A stretch of DNA of 64,000 bases from assembly GCF_040149665.1 (NCBI RefSeq), contig NZ_JBEFLP010000001.1, positions 558,001 to 622,000 on the forward strand, read 5' to 3'. The notes under the pieces were generated by a model, which saw only the letters and a program-made list of their open reading frames with translations, did no database searches and was not told the DNA's origin. The position numbers and the translations under genes were made by a program. This document shows positions 16,955 to 25,582 of this stretch, piece by piece. Every line of letters starts with the position of its first letter. Position 1 is the stretch's first letter. This DNA is from Sulfitobacter sp. HNIBRBA3233 (GTDB lineage: Bacteria; Pseudomonadota; Alphaproteobacteria; Rhodobacterales; Rhodobacteraceae).

Positions 16955-18139
16955 TCAGGCGCGGACCATCAGGCGGTCCAGCTTGTGGAAGTGATAGCTG
17001 TTGGCAAAGCGCGGCGGCTGCGCGAGGCGCAGGTCGGGGCAGGCGTCGAAGAGGGCGGGCAGGGCGATCTGCATCTCCATCCGCGCCAGCGGCGCGCCCA
17101 CGCAGAAATGCAGCCCCCCGCCAAAGGCCGCGTGTTGCTGGACCGGACGGTCCGGCACGAAACGGTCGGGATCGTCAAAGACCGCCGGATCGCGCCCCGC
17201 CGCCGCCAGCACCAGCCCGATCCGGTCGCCGCGTTTCAGCGTGACGCCGTCCAGATCGATATTCTCATAGGCATATCGGTCGAACAGATGCAGCGGCGGC
17301 GTATAGCGCAGGAGTTCCTCGCAGGTGGCCGCGATCCGGTCGGGGGCCAGTGCCTCCATCGGGGTGTCATGGTCGATCAGGCATTTCACGGCATTGCCAA
17401 GGCTGTGAACCGTCGCCTCGTGGCCCGCGTTCAGCAGCAGGATACAGGTGCCGATCAGCTCATCGGTCGACAGCTTCTCTCCGTCCTGCTCGGCGGCGAT
17501 CAACTGGGTGATCAGATCGTCGGCGGGGCTGGCACGGCGGGCGTCGATATAGCGCGTCAGAAAGTCGGTGAATTCGGCGGCGGCAGCGTTTGCCGCCTCC
17601 TCGACCGCGCGGCTGCGACCGGCCTGATACATCGCGACCATGTCGTTGGACCAGCGTAGCAGATCGGGGGCCATATCCTCCGGCACCCCCAGAAGCCGCG
17701 CGATGATCCGCACCGGCAGTTGCGTGCAGAATTGCGGGATCAGGTCAAACGCCTCCCGCGTGGGAAGACCGCCAATCAACTCGGCGGTGACGGCGGCGAT
17801 GTCAGGCTCCAGCGTCCTGATCCGGCGGGAGGTGAAGGCCCGCAGCACAAGCCCGCGCAGGCGGGTGTGGCGCGGGGGCTCAAGCTCCAGCATCGAGTGT
17901 TTCTCGACCCTGTCAAAGTCGGCAAGGTGCTCGGGCATTGCTTGGCGCTGGTCGGCGGGCACTTCGCGGCCCAGCCTGCGGTCGCGCAGCAGCGCGTGAA
18001 CGGTCGCCGCGTCGAAGGCGCAGAGCATCCCGTAGTCTTCCCAGAACACCACAGGCCCTGCCGCGCGGGCGCGGTGATAGAACGGATAGGGGTCCTGGAC
18101 AAAGCTTGGATCAAGCGGGGATTGGCTGAGTTTCTGCAT
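16955..18139 (-). CDS. cytochrome P450
   Basis: This 394-residue soluble bacterial P450 has the haem-ligand loop FGGGLHFCVG with the axial Cys near residue 346. The ExxR pair is in EELLRY, and the I-helix oxygen-activation stretch reads LLNAGHEATVHSLG. The start at 18139 (MQKLSQSPLDPSF) fits the usual beginning of the class; in-frame starts further upstream would overlap the divergent dctB. No dedicated ferredoxin or reductase is adjacent. The substrate cannot be told. Confidence 0.9.
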   Translation of the reverse strand: MQKLSQSPLDPSFVQDPYPFYHRARAAGPVVFWEDYGMLCAFDAATVHALLRDRRLGREVPADQRQAMPEHLADFDRVEKHSMLELEPPRHTRLRGLVLRAFTSRRIRTLEPDIAAVTAELIGGLPTREAFDLIPQFCTQLPVRIIARLLGVPEDMAPDLLRWSNDMVAMYQAGRSRAVEEAANAAAAEFTDFLTRYIDARRASPADDLITQLIAAEQDGEKLSTDELIGTCILLLNAGHEATVHSLGNAVKCLIDHDTPMEALAPDRIAATCEELLRYTPPLHLFDRYAYENIDLDGVTLKRGDRIGLVLAAAGRDPAVFDDPDRFVPDRPVQQHAAFGGGLHFCVGAPLARMEMQIALPALFDACPDLRLAQPPRFANSYHFHKLDRLMVRA

Positions 18140-18197
18140 GGAGGCTGAATGCGCCGGTCGGCTTCCCAATGCAAGCGGCTCTGCGTAAGATACCGGC

Positions 18198-19943
18198 ATG
18201 ATGAAAGGCTTTTTGCGGCGCGGACTTCTGGTCACGCTTTACCTGATATGTGTCGCGGCGCTGGCTGCGGGGGTCTGGCGCTATGCCACCTTGCAGGGGC
18301 TTGCGCAGCTGTCGTCGCGCGCGGGCGCGGATCTGGCGCTGGCCAGTGACCGGTTGACCGGACAGTTGCAGCGCTACCGCGATCTGGCGGTCAACCTTGC
18401 GGATCATCCGCAGGTCACGCGGATGCTGGCCGGTGCGATCCAGCCCGAGGACACCGCATTGCTGCGCGCCATCGCCGACCGGTCCGCCGCGTCGGATGTG
18501 ATTGTGGTCGACAGGATGGGCCGGGTGATGGGCGCCGCCGAGGACGGCGCGGGGGCGGTGGACGCGCAGCGCTACATCGCGCGGGCGCGCAACGGCGCTT
18601 TGGGGCGCGGCTATGGCCCGTCGAGCGGTCGGACACCGCGCAGCTTTTTCTTTGCGGCCCCGGTGTTCGGGCCGCAGGGGCAGGCGCTTGGCGCGGTTGT
18701 GGTCTCGACCGATCTCAGTTCTGTCGAATATGCGTGGCGCGGGGATACGCCGCCGGTGTTCTTCACCGACGGGGTCGGGCGCGTTCAGGTGTCGAACCGG
18801 TCCGAACTGATAAACTGGGTGCGGGCCGATGATGCGCCGGGTCTGCGCCCGCCGGACGGCGGAGAACCCGATTTCAGCGTGACCTACAGCGGCCCGCACG
18901 AAATCTGGCGACTTGGCTGGGGGCGTTACCTGCCGCAGGAGGCGTTGCACCTGTCGCGCGACCTGCCGGTCATCGGCATGACGGGCGAGGTGCTGGTCGA
19001 TGTGGCGCCGGTGCGCAAGCTTGCCTTCAGCCAGGCCGCTGCGGTGGCGGCCCTGTGCCTGCTGCTGGGGGCGCTGCTGTTTCTGGCCACCGAAAGGCGG
19101 CTGACGCTGGCACGGCTCAATGCCCAGCTTGAGGCGCGTGTCACCGCGCGCACCCAGGCGCTGCGCGCCATCAACACGGAACTGCGCCGCGAGGTCGCGG
19201 AGCGCCGCGAGGCCGAAACCGCGCTGGAGCAGGCACAGGACGAATTGGTCCGCGCGAGCAAACTCAGCGCGCTGGGGCAGCTCAGCGCCGGGATCAGCCA
19301 CGAATTGAACCAGCCGCTGATGGCGGTGCAGACCTTCGCCGAAAACGGCATCGCGTTTCTGGAGCGGGGCAAGCCCGAACGCGCCGCAGAGAACCTCGGG
19401 CGGATTTCGGAGATGACGCGGCGCATGGGGCGGATCATCGGCAACCTGCGCGCCTTCTCGCGGCAGGAAAGCGTCGAGGTGGTCGCGGTCGAACTGGGCC
19501 AGATCCTTGCTTCGGCCATAGAACTGGCGCGCCTGCGCAGCGACGATCTGGGGGTGCGGATCGATTACGCCCCGCCGCTGGTGCCGGTCTGGGTACGCGG
19601 CGGCGAGGTCCGGCTGGGGCAGGTGTTCATGAATCTCATCGCGAATGCCCTTGATGCGATGGCCGACACCGACCGCCGCGTGCTGGGCATCGAAATCGAG
19701 CTGGGCGCGCGCGTCGTCGTCACCATATCCGATACCGGCGGCGGGATCACCGAACCCGACAAGGTGTTCGATCCGTTCTACACCACCAAGGAAGTGGGCG
19801 CCGCAAAGGGCATGGGCCTTGGCCTGTCGATCAGCTATGCCATCGTGCGCAGCATCGGCGGAGAGATCCGGGCGCAGAACGCAGAGCGCGGGGCCTCGTT
19901 CAGCGTGGCCCTGCTCCCCGCAGCACAGGAACAGGTGGCATGA
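18198..19943 (+). CDS. dctB: DctB-like sensor histidine kinase
   Basis: This 581-residue membrane kinase has a first transmembrane helix at about residues 8-30, a periplasmic sensor domain to about residue 270, a second helix near 275-297, a coiled region and then the kinase core. The phospho-acceptor H368 lies in GISHELNQPLMAV. The ATPase has IANALDAMAD (N box), SDTGGGI (G1) and KGMGLGLSI (G2). It resembles C4-dicarboxylate sensor DctB. The dctD gene overlaps its stop by four bases, and the TRAP genes follow, so it likely senses dicarboxylates and controls the transporter. ATG at 18198 or 18201 is possible. Confidence 0.88.
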   Translation: MMKGFLRRGLLVTLYLICVAALAAGVWRYATLQGLAQLSSRAGADLALASDRLTGQLQRYRDLAVNLADHPQVTRMLAGAIQPEDTALLRAIADRSAASDVIVVDRMGRVMGAAEDGAGAVDAQRYIARARNGALGRGYGPSSGRTPRSFFFAAPVFGPQGQALGAVVVSTDLSSVEYAWRGDTPPVFFTDGVGRVQVSNRSELINWVRADDAPGLRPPDGGEPDFSVTYSGPHEIWRLGWGRYLPQEALHLSRDLPVIGMTGEVLVDVAPVRKLAFSQAAAVAALCLLLGALLFLATERRLTLARLNAQLEARVTARTQALRAINTELRREVAERREAETALEQAQDELVRASKLSALGQLSAGISHELNQPLMAVQTFAENGIAFLERGKPERAAENLGRISEMTRRMGRIIGNLRAFSRQESVEVVAVELGQILASAIELARLRSDDLGVRIDYAPPLVPVWVRGGEVRLGQVFMNLIANALDAMADTDRRVLGIEIELGARVVVTISDTGGGITEPDKVFDPFYTTKEVGAAKGMGLGLSISYAIVRSIGGEIRAQNAERGASFSVALLPAAQEQVA

Positions 19944-21169
19944 GGCAAAAGGTACTTCTGGTCGACGACGATCCGGCAGTGCGCGAGGCGCTTTCGCAGA
20001 CGCTGGAACTGGCCGATCTCGACTGTATCGCGGCGGGGTCTTTCGTCGTGGCGGCCGATCACATCGCGCGCGATTTCCGCGGTGTCATCATTTCGGACAT
20101 CCGCATGCCCGGTCGCGACGGGTTCCATCTGCTGAGCCATGCCCGCTCCGTGGACCGCGATCTTCCGGTGATCCTGCTGACCGGCGAGGGCGATATCCCC
20201 ATGGCCGTCAAAGCGATGGGCGAGGGGGCGTTCGATTTCCTCGAAAAACCCTGCGCGCCCAAGGACCTGCTGGCGGTGGTCGAGCGGGCGCTGAAAACCC
20301 GCGCGCTGGTGCTGGAAAACCGCGAACTGCGGCAACTGGTCGAAAGCGGCGATCCCGCGGCGCGGATGATCTTCGGCATCTCGGAACGGTCGGAGCGGCT
20401 GCGCGCACATGTGCGCCGCGTGGCGCAGGCGCGCGGCGATGTGCTGATCACCGGCGCACGCGGCACCGGCATATCGAAGGTGGCCGAGGTGATCCACCTC
20501 AGCTCCAGCAAGTCGAAACGGCCCTTCGTGAAGCGCGCGGCGCAGGATCTGGATACCGCAGCGCTTGCCGCCGCCTTCGACGAGGCCGAGGCGGGCAGCC
20601 TGTTCCTTGACGAAATCGCCATGCTGCCCGCGCAGACCCAGCTTGCCCTCGCCGAAGCGCTGGAGCAGGGCCGCCCCGCACGGTTCATCGCCGGATCCAC
20701 CAAGCCACTGGATGCGGAGGTGGACGAGGGCCGGTTCAACAGCGATCTCTATTTTCGTCTGACCGTGATGCAGGTGCGTATCCCGTCGCTGTCCGAACGC
20801 CCCGAGGATATTCCGGTGCTGTTTCGTCATTACGTGGCACAGGCCGCCGAGCAAAGCGGCCAGCCCGCGCCCGACGTGGGACCGGACATCGAAGCGCAGC
20901 TGATGGCGCGCGACTGGCCCGGCAACGCGCGTGCGCTGATGTCCGAGGCGATGCGCTTTGTCATGGGCATGACCGACACACCGCAGATGGCCGACGGGCT
21001 GGGATTGCAGGAACACCTCGCACAGGTAGAACAATCGCTGATCGAAAGCGCGCTGCGCAGGGTCGACGGCCACGCGACCGAAGCCGCGCGTGCGCTGAAA
21101 TTGCCGCGCAAGACCTTTTACGACAAATGCGCCCGGTACGGCATCCGCCCCGAAGAATTCCGCCGTTGA
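19940..21169 (+). CDS. dctD: DctD-like response regulator with degenerate AAA+ domain
   Basis: This 409-residue protein has a receiver domain with the phosphorylation site D53 (ISDIRMPG) and K103. A central AAA+-like domain covers about residues 140-320 and a Fis-type HTH lies at the C-terminus (ATEAARALKLPRKTFYDKCARYGI). The AAA+ part is unusual. The Walker A site reads GARGTGISK, without the normal GESGTGKE lysine position. The GAFTGA loop that contacts sigma54 is absent, and about 30 residues are missing before the LFLDEI Walker B at 221-226. It therefore should not activate sigma54 promoters and may act with the housekeeping polymerase. It is coupled to dctB. Confidence 0.87.
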   Translation: MRQKVLLVDDDPAVREALSQTLELADLDCIAAGSFVVAADHIARDFRGVIISDIRMPGRDGFHLLSHARSVDRDLPVILLTGEGDIPMAVKAMGEGAFDFLEKPCAPKDLLAVVERALKTRALVLENRELRQLVESGDPAARMIFGISERSERLRAHVRRVAQARGDVLITGARGTGISKVAEVIHLSSSKSKRPFVKRAAQDLDTAALAAAFDEAEAGSLFLDEIAMLPAQTQLALAEALEQGRPARFIAGSTKPLDAEVDEGRFNSDLYFRLTVMQVRIPSLSERPEDIPVLFRHYVAQAAEQSGQPAPDVGPDIEAQLMARDWPGNARALMSEAMRFVMGMTDTPQMADGLGLQEHLAQVEQSLIESALRRVDGHATEAARALKLPRKTFYDKCARYGIRPEEFRR

Positions 21170-21183
21170 TTCGTGCAAACGAG

Positions 21184-21236
21184 TGTGTGCGGAATTCCGC
21201 ACACAGACCTGTTCGACGGGGCGAAATCCCGCACGC
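21184..21236. promoter_or_regulatory. paired palindromic operator sites upstream of dctP
   Basis: A perfect 22-base palindrome at 21184-21205 (centre GCGGAATTCCGC) is followed by a partial copy at 21218-21236 sharing 13 of 19 positions. The centres are 32 bases apart, about three helix turns, so two dimers could bind the same face. The site lies in the 247-base gap between dctD and dctP. DctD is the likely binder. I see no convincing -24/-12 promoter in the gap. Confidence 0.65.
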
Positions 21237-21416
21237 GCCTGTGCCTGCCCGAAAAATGATCATGTAGATGTGCTGGATAAGTATCTGACGAAAATAGGAT
21301 TTTAACATCCGCGTCTTTGCGCGCCGTGCTGCTTGCGGGCGGGTGCCAATAAATTCATCCTGTTGTGCATCACCGCGCGATACCGCGCATGAAAACTCTC
21401 TGGGAGGAGACCCATA

Positions 21417-22412
21417 ATGAAATTTCTGACCATGGCCGCACTGGCCCTGACCGTATCCGCCGGCGCAGTCGCCGCCGCCTGTGACGACGGCGAAGTCGTC
21501 ATCAAGTTCAGCCACGTCACCAATACAGACAAGCACCCCAAAGGCATCGCCGCCTCGCTGTTCCAGGAACGTGTGAACGAAGAGATGGACGGCAAGGCCT
21601 GCGTCGAGGTTTTCCCGAACTCGACACTCTATAACGATGATCAGGTGCTCGAAGCCCTGCTGCAGGGTGACGTGCAGATGGCAGCACCGTCGCTGTCGAA
21701 ATTCGAACAGTTCACCAAAGTCTTCCGCATCTTCGATCTGCCCTTCATGTTCCGCGACATCGACGCGGTGGATGCGTTCCAGAACTCCGACGCCGGTCAG
21801 GCGATGAAGGAATCGATGACCCGCCGTGGTCTGCTGGGCCTGCAGTTCTGGCATAACGGCGTGACGCAGATCTCGGCCAACAAGCCGCTGATCGCGCCCG
21901 AGGATGCGAAAGGTCTGAAATTCCGCGTCCAGCCCTCGGAAGTGCTGAAAGCCAACATGGAACAGCTGGGCGCCAGCCCGCAGCCGATGGCCTTCTCGGA
22001 AGTTTACGGCGCCCTGCAGACCGGCGTTGTGGACGGTCAGGAGAACACATGGTCGAACATCTACGGCCAGAAGTTCTTTGAGGTGCAGGACGGTATCACC
22101 GAAACCAACCACGGCGTGATCGACTATCTGGTCGTGACCAACGTCGACTGGTGGGAAGGTCTGGACGCCGATGTGCGCGACCAGCTGTCGACGATCCTTC
22201 AGGAAGTGACCGAGCAGCGTAACTCCGAATCCTTCAAGGTGAACGAGGAAGCCAAGGAAGCGATCATCGCCGCCGGCGGCACCGTGCGCCAGCTCACCCC
22301 CGAGCAGCGCCAGGCATGGGTCGACGCGATGAAACCCGTCTGGGACCAGTTCATCGACGATGTCGGTCAGGACAACATCGACGCGGCGCAGGAAATCAAC
22401 GCCTCGATGTAA
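21417..22412 (+). CDS. dctP: TRAP transporter solute-binding protein (DctP family)
   Basis: This 331-residue periplasmic protein has a Sec signal peptide (about 1-20, ending AGAVAAA). It shows DctP family motifs: IKFSHVTNTDKHPKG, FPNSTLYNDDQV, FRVQPSEVLKANM and YGALQTGVVDGQENTW, which includes the conserved arginine that salt-bridges the carboxylate. It captures C4-dicarboxylates or similar organic acids. A GGGAGGAG site lies before the ATG. It is first in the dctPQM set and follows dctBD. Confidence 0.93.
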   Translation: MKFLTMAALALTVSAGAVAAACDDGEVVIKFSHVTNTDKHPKGIAASLFQERVNEEMDGKACVEVFPNSTLYNDDQVLEALLQGDVQMAAPSLSKFEQFTKVFRIFDLPFMFRDIDAVDAFQNSDAGQAMKESMTRRGLLGLQFWHNGVTQISANKPLIAPEDAKGLKFRVQPSEVLKANMEQLGASPQPMAFSEVYGALQTGVVDGQENTWSNIYGQKFFEVQDGITETNHGVIDYLVVTNVDWWEGLDADVRDQLSTILQEVTEQRNSESFKVNEEAKEAIIAAGGTVRQLTPEQRQAWVDAMKPVWDQFIDDVGQDNIDAAQEINASM

Positions 22413-22423
22413 ACCGGACCTCT

Positions 22424-22445
22424 GGCGGCGCCTTCGGGCGCCGCC
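22424..22445 (+). terminator. TTCG-loop hairpin between dctP and dctQ
   Basis: A 9-bp stem (GGCGGCGCC with GGCGCCGCC) closes a TTCG tetraloop 11 bases after dctP. No T run follows. It is better read as an attenuator or mRNA-end protector that would raise the ratio of binding protein to permease. Confidence 0.6.
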
Positions 22446-22579
22446 GCCCCATCCGGACCACGTGCCATGGGGCACCACAGGCCAGCGCACCCTGACGGTT
22501 GCTTATCCGACCGAAGAGGGACCGCGCCCTGCCGCCGCGCATCGCGGCACTCCGTCACTTTCAAGGGAGGCACCTATCC

Positions 22580-23254
22580 GTGCAGCATCAACCGGACTCC
22601 GCGCTCGGACGTTTCGTCAATGAGTTGGAGGAGACTTTCATCGCGCTGATCCTCGGTGCCATGACGATCATCACATTCATCAACGTGGTCTTGCGCTACG
22701 GCTTCAACACCGGCCTCATCTGGGGTCTGGAGGCGACATCGCTGCTGTTTGCGTGGCTGGTGCTGTTCGGGATGAGCTATGCGGTCAAGGTGACGGCCCA
22801 TCTGGGGGTCGATGCGCTGCTCAACGTGTTCTCCCACCGCCCGCGCCAGATCCTCGCGATCGTGGCCGGTATCGTCTGCGTGATCTACGCGGCCCTTCTG
22901 ATGAAAGGCGCGTGGGATTACTGGGCGCCTTTCGCGGGGCTTGATGCCACCAGCGGCCGCTGGTTCCCCACCGGCTTCGAAAACAGCCGCGATCAGGCAT
23001 GGTACGAAACCGTCGACATCCCGATGTTCGACTGGCTGCGCTTTATCGAGCCGGTCATGAACGAGGGTGAAAGCTACGAAAAGCTGCCACGCTTCATTCC
23101 CTACGCGATACTGCCCTTCGGTGCGGCGCTTCTGCTTTTCCGCTTCGTTCAGGCGACCGTGCAGGTCGTGCGGGGCCGTCGCGACGGGCTGATCGTCAGC
23201 CACGAGGCCGAAGACGCCGTCGAAGACGTCAAACACATGAACGCGGAGCGCTGA
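22580..23254 (+). CDS. dctQ: TRAP transporter small permease (DctQ family)
   Basis: This 224-residue protein has four predicted membrane helices, with helices near 20-40, 50-70, 85-110 and 165-190. The GTG at 22580 is chosen because AGGGAGG ends nine bases upstream; longer in-frame starts have no site. The family signature FINVVLRYGFN and FAWLVLFGMSYAVK is present. An insert of about 50 residues (WAPFAGLDATSGRWFPTG onward) lies between helices 3 and 4 and matches the longer DctQ subtype. It pairs with DctM. Confidence 0.88.
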   Translation: MQHQPDSALGRFVNELEETFIALILGAMTIITFINVVLRYGFNTGLIWGLEATSLLFAWLVLFGMSYAVKVTAHLGVDALLNVFSHRPRQILAIVAGIVCVIYAALLMKGAWDYWAPFAGLDATSGRWFPTGFENSRDQAWYETVDIPMFDWLRFIEPVMNEGESYEKLPRFIPYAILPFGAALLLFRFVQATVQVVRGRRDGLIVSHEAEDAVEDVKHMNAER

Positions 23255-23257
23255 TCC

Positions 23258-24634
23258 ATGGAAGTTCTCATTCTTTTCGGGTCCGTTATCGGCCTGATGC
23301 TGATCGGTGTGCCGATTGCGGTCTCGCTCGGCATGTCATCGATCCTGTTCCTGCTGGTGCTCAGCGATGCCTCGCTCGGTGCGATTGCGCAGTCCTTCTT
23401 TCAGGCGATGGCGGGCCACTACACGCTGCTTGCGATCCCGTTCTTCATCCTTGCGTCCAGTTTCATGTCCACCGGCGGCGTGGCCAAGCGGATCATCCGC
23501 TTTTCCATCGCCATCGTGGGCCATCTGCCGGGCGGTCTGGCGATTGCGGGCGTCTTTGCCTGCATGTTGTTCGCCGCCTTGTCCGGCTCTTCGCCCGCCA
23601 CGGTGGTCGCCATCGGCTCGATCGTGATCGTGGGTATGCGCGAGGTCGGATATACCCGCGACTTCGCCGCCGGTGTGATCGCGGTTGCGGGCACTCTGGG
23701 CATCCTGATCCCGCCCTCCATCGTGATGGTGGTCTATGCCTCGTCGGTGGATGTGTCGGTGGGGCGGATGTTCCTTGCCGGTGTCATCCCGGGCCTGCTG
23801 GCCGGTCTGATGCTGATGGTCACGATCTATATCATCGCGCGGGTGCGCAATCTGCCCAAGGGCGAATGGCGCGGCTGGGGCGAGGTGCGCGAGAGCGGCG
23901 TCGAGGCGGGCTGGGGCCTGTTCCTGATCGTCATCATCCTTGGCGGTATCTACGGCGGTATCTTCACCCCGACCGAAGCGGCAGCGGTGGCGGCGGTCTA
24001 TGCCTTTTTCATCGCAACCTTCGTCTATCGCGACATGGGGCCGCTTCATGTCGCGGGCGACGGGCGCAACCTGTCGCTTCTCCAGAACCCGAAGGCGCTG
24101 GTCACGGTGTTCTTTCACCGCGACACCAAGAACACCCTGTTCGAGGCGGGCAAGCTGACGGTGACGCTGATGTTCATCATCGCCAACGCGCTGATCCTCA
24201 AGCATGTGCTGACCGACGAGCAGATCCCGCAGCAGATCTCGGCTGCGATGCTGGATGCCGGTTTCGGGCCGATCATGTTCCTTGTGATCGTCAACGTGAT
24301 CCTGCTGATCGGTGGCCAGTTCATGGAGCCTTCGGGCCTTCTGGTGATCGTGGCGCCGCTGGTGTTTCCGATCGCGATCGAACTTGGGATCGACCCGATC
24401 CATCTGGGGATCATCATGGTGGTGAACATGGAGATCGGAATGATCACGCCGCCGGTGGGTCTGAACCTCTTCGTGACGTCGGGGGTGGCGAACATGCCGA
24501 TGATCGCGGTCGTGCGCGCCGCACTGCCGTTTCTTGCGGTGCTCTTTGTCTTCCTGATCATGGTCACCTACATCCCGGCAATCTCGACCTGGTTGCCGAC
24601 GATGATGATGGGACCGGAAATCATCACCCGCTAG
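23258..24634 (+). CDS. dctM: TRAP transporter large permease (DctM family)
   Basis: This 458-residue protein has about 12 membrane helices and is the sodium-coupled transport channel of the TRAP system. Conserved pieces include AALSGSSPATVVAIGSI, GTLGILIPPSIVMVVYA, TPTEAAAVAAVYAFF and a late ITPPVGLNLFV. It starts three bases after dctQ. An inserted cytoplasmic loop near residues 260-300 is somewhat long. It is the last gene of the dct operon. Confidence 0.92.
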   Translation: MEVLILFGSVIGLMLIGVPIAVSLGMSSILFLLVLSDASLGAIAQSFFQAMAGHYTLLAIPFFILASSFMSTGGVAKRIIRFSIAIVGHLPGGLAIAGVFACMLFAALSGSSPATVVAIGSIVIVGMREVGYTRDFAAGVIAVAGTLGILIPPSIVMVVYASSVDVSVGRMFLAGVIPGLLAGLMLMVTIYIIARVRNLPKGEWRGWGEVRESGVEAGWGLFLIVIILGGIYGGIFTPTEAAAVAAVYAFFIATFVYRDMGPLHVAGDGRNLSLLQNPKALVTVFFHRDTKNTLFEAGKLTVTLMFIIANALILKHVLTDEQIPQQISAAMLDAGFGPIMFLVIVNVILLIGGQFMEPSGLLVIVAPLVFPIAIELGIDPIHLGIIMVVNMEIGMITPPVGLNLFVTSGVANMPMIAVVRAALPFLAVLFVFLIMVTYIPAISTWLPTMMMGPEIITR

Positions 24635-24647
24635 CGGGGATCACCGG

Positions 24648-24674
24648 TGCAGGCCCTCGCAACGAGGGCCTGCA
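24648..24674. terminator. bidirectional terminator between dctM and tpiA
   Basis: A perfect 12-bp stem (TGCAGGCCCTCG and its complement) around CAA lies between two convergent genes. Confidence 0.8.
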
Positions 24675-24702
24675 TCCTTCGGCCGCGCGGCGCGCCGCGC
24701 GA

Positions 24703-25452
24703 TCAGCTTGCGGCGAGCGCGTCGATGATCGGGGCGAAATCCGCGGCCTTCAGCGATGCACCGCCGACCAGCGCACCGTCGACGTTTTCGGCGCGGAAAA
24801 TCTCTGCCGCGTTCTCCGGTTTCACCGATCCGCCATAGAGCAGGGTAATGCTCTCCGCCGCCTCGGCACCCAGCCTGTGTGATAGCTCTGCGCGGATGAA
24901 ATCATGCACTTCGACGATCTGTGCGAGGGTCGGCACCTTGCCGGTGCCGATGGCCCAGATCGGCTCATAGGCGATGACGGTTGTATCCGCCGTGGCGTGG
25001 TCGGGCAGCGATCCTGCCAGCTGACCCGCGATGATATCGAGGGTATTGTCCGCCTCGCGGTCGTCCAGCGCTTCGCCGATGCAGATGATCGCCGTCAGAC
25101 CCGCATCCCACGCGCGCTGCGCCTTTGCGCGGACGTCGCGGTTGGATTCCTCATGGGCATCGCGTCGTTCGGAATGACCGACGATCACGAAACGCGCGCC
25201 GGTGTCGGCGATCATCGCGGCGGATATATCGCCGGTGAAGGCGCCCGCCTCCTGCATGTGGCAATCCTGCGCACCGATGGCGATGCCGGTGCCCTTGGCC
25301 TTTTCCGCCGCACGATAGAGCAGCGGCGCGGGGGGGCAGATGACGACCTGTGGCCCGTCACCGGACAGCGCGGCGGCGAGCGTGTCGAGCTCTGCCAGCG
25401 CCGCTGCGGTGCCGTTCATCTTCCAGTTGCCCGCTGCCAGCTTGCGTCTCAT
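24703..25452 (-). CDS. tpiA: triosephosphate isomerase
   Basis: This 249-residue TIM-barrel enzyme interconverts dihydroxyacetone phosphate and glyceraldehyde 3-phosphate. Catalytic residues are K11 (GNWKMN), H93 (IVGHSERR) and E163 (AYEPIWAIGTG), with the phosphate loop LYGGSVKPEN. The ATG at 25452 begins at the conserved MRRKLAAGNWK; the longer in-frame start at 25515 adds an unrelated leader. It stands alone, convergent with dctM and divergent from the oxygenase gene. Confidence 0.97.
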   Translation of the reverse strand: MRRKLAAGNWKMNGTAAALAELDTLAAALSGDGPQVVICPPAPLLYRAAEKAKGTGIAIGAQDCHMQEAGAFTGDISAAMIADTGARFVIVGHSERRDAHEESNRDVRAKAQRAWDAGLTAIICIGEALDDREADNTLDIIAGQLAGSLPDHATADTTVIAYEPIWAIGTGKVPTLAQIVEVHDFIRAELSHRLGAEAAESITLLYGGSVKPENAAEIFRAENVDGALVGGASLKAADFAPIIDALAAS

Positions 25453-25582
25453 GCGCCCTGTCTCCCCGTTTGGATTTTCGGCTTTATCCGTAGCATCGGG
25501 GCGGCAGGGCGGCAACGGTGGCTTGGCCTTTCTGCGGTGGCCGGTGTAGGACTAGGCCACCGCACCCCGCAGGAGAGACGCG

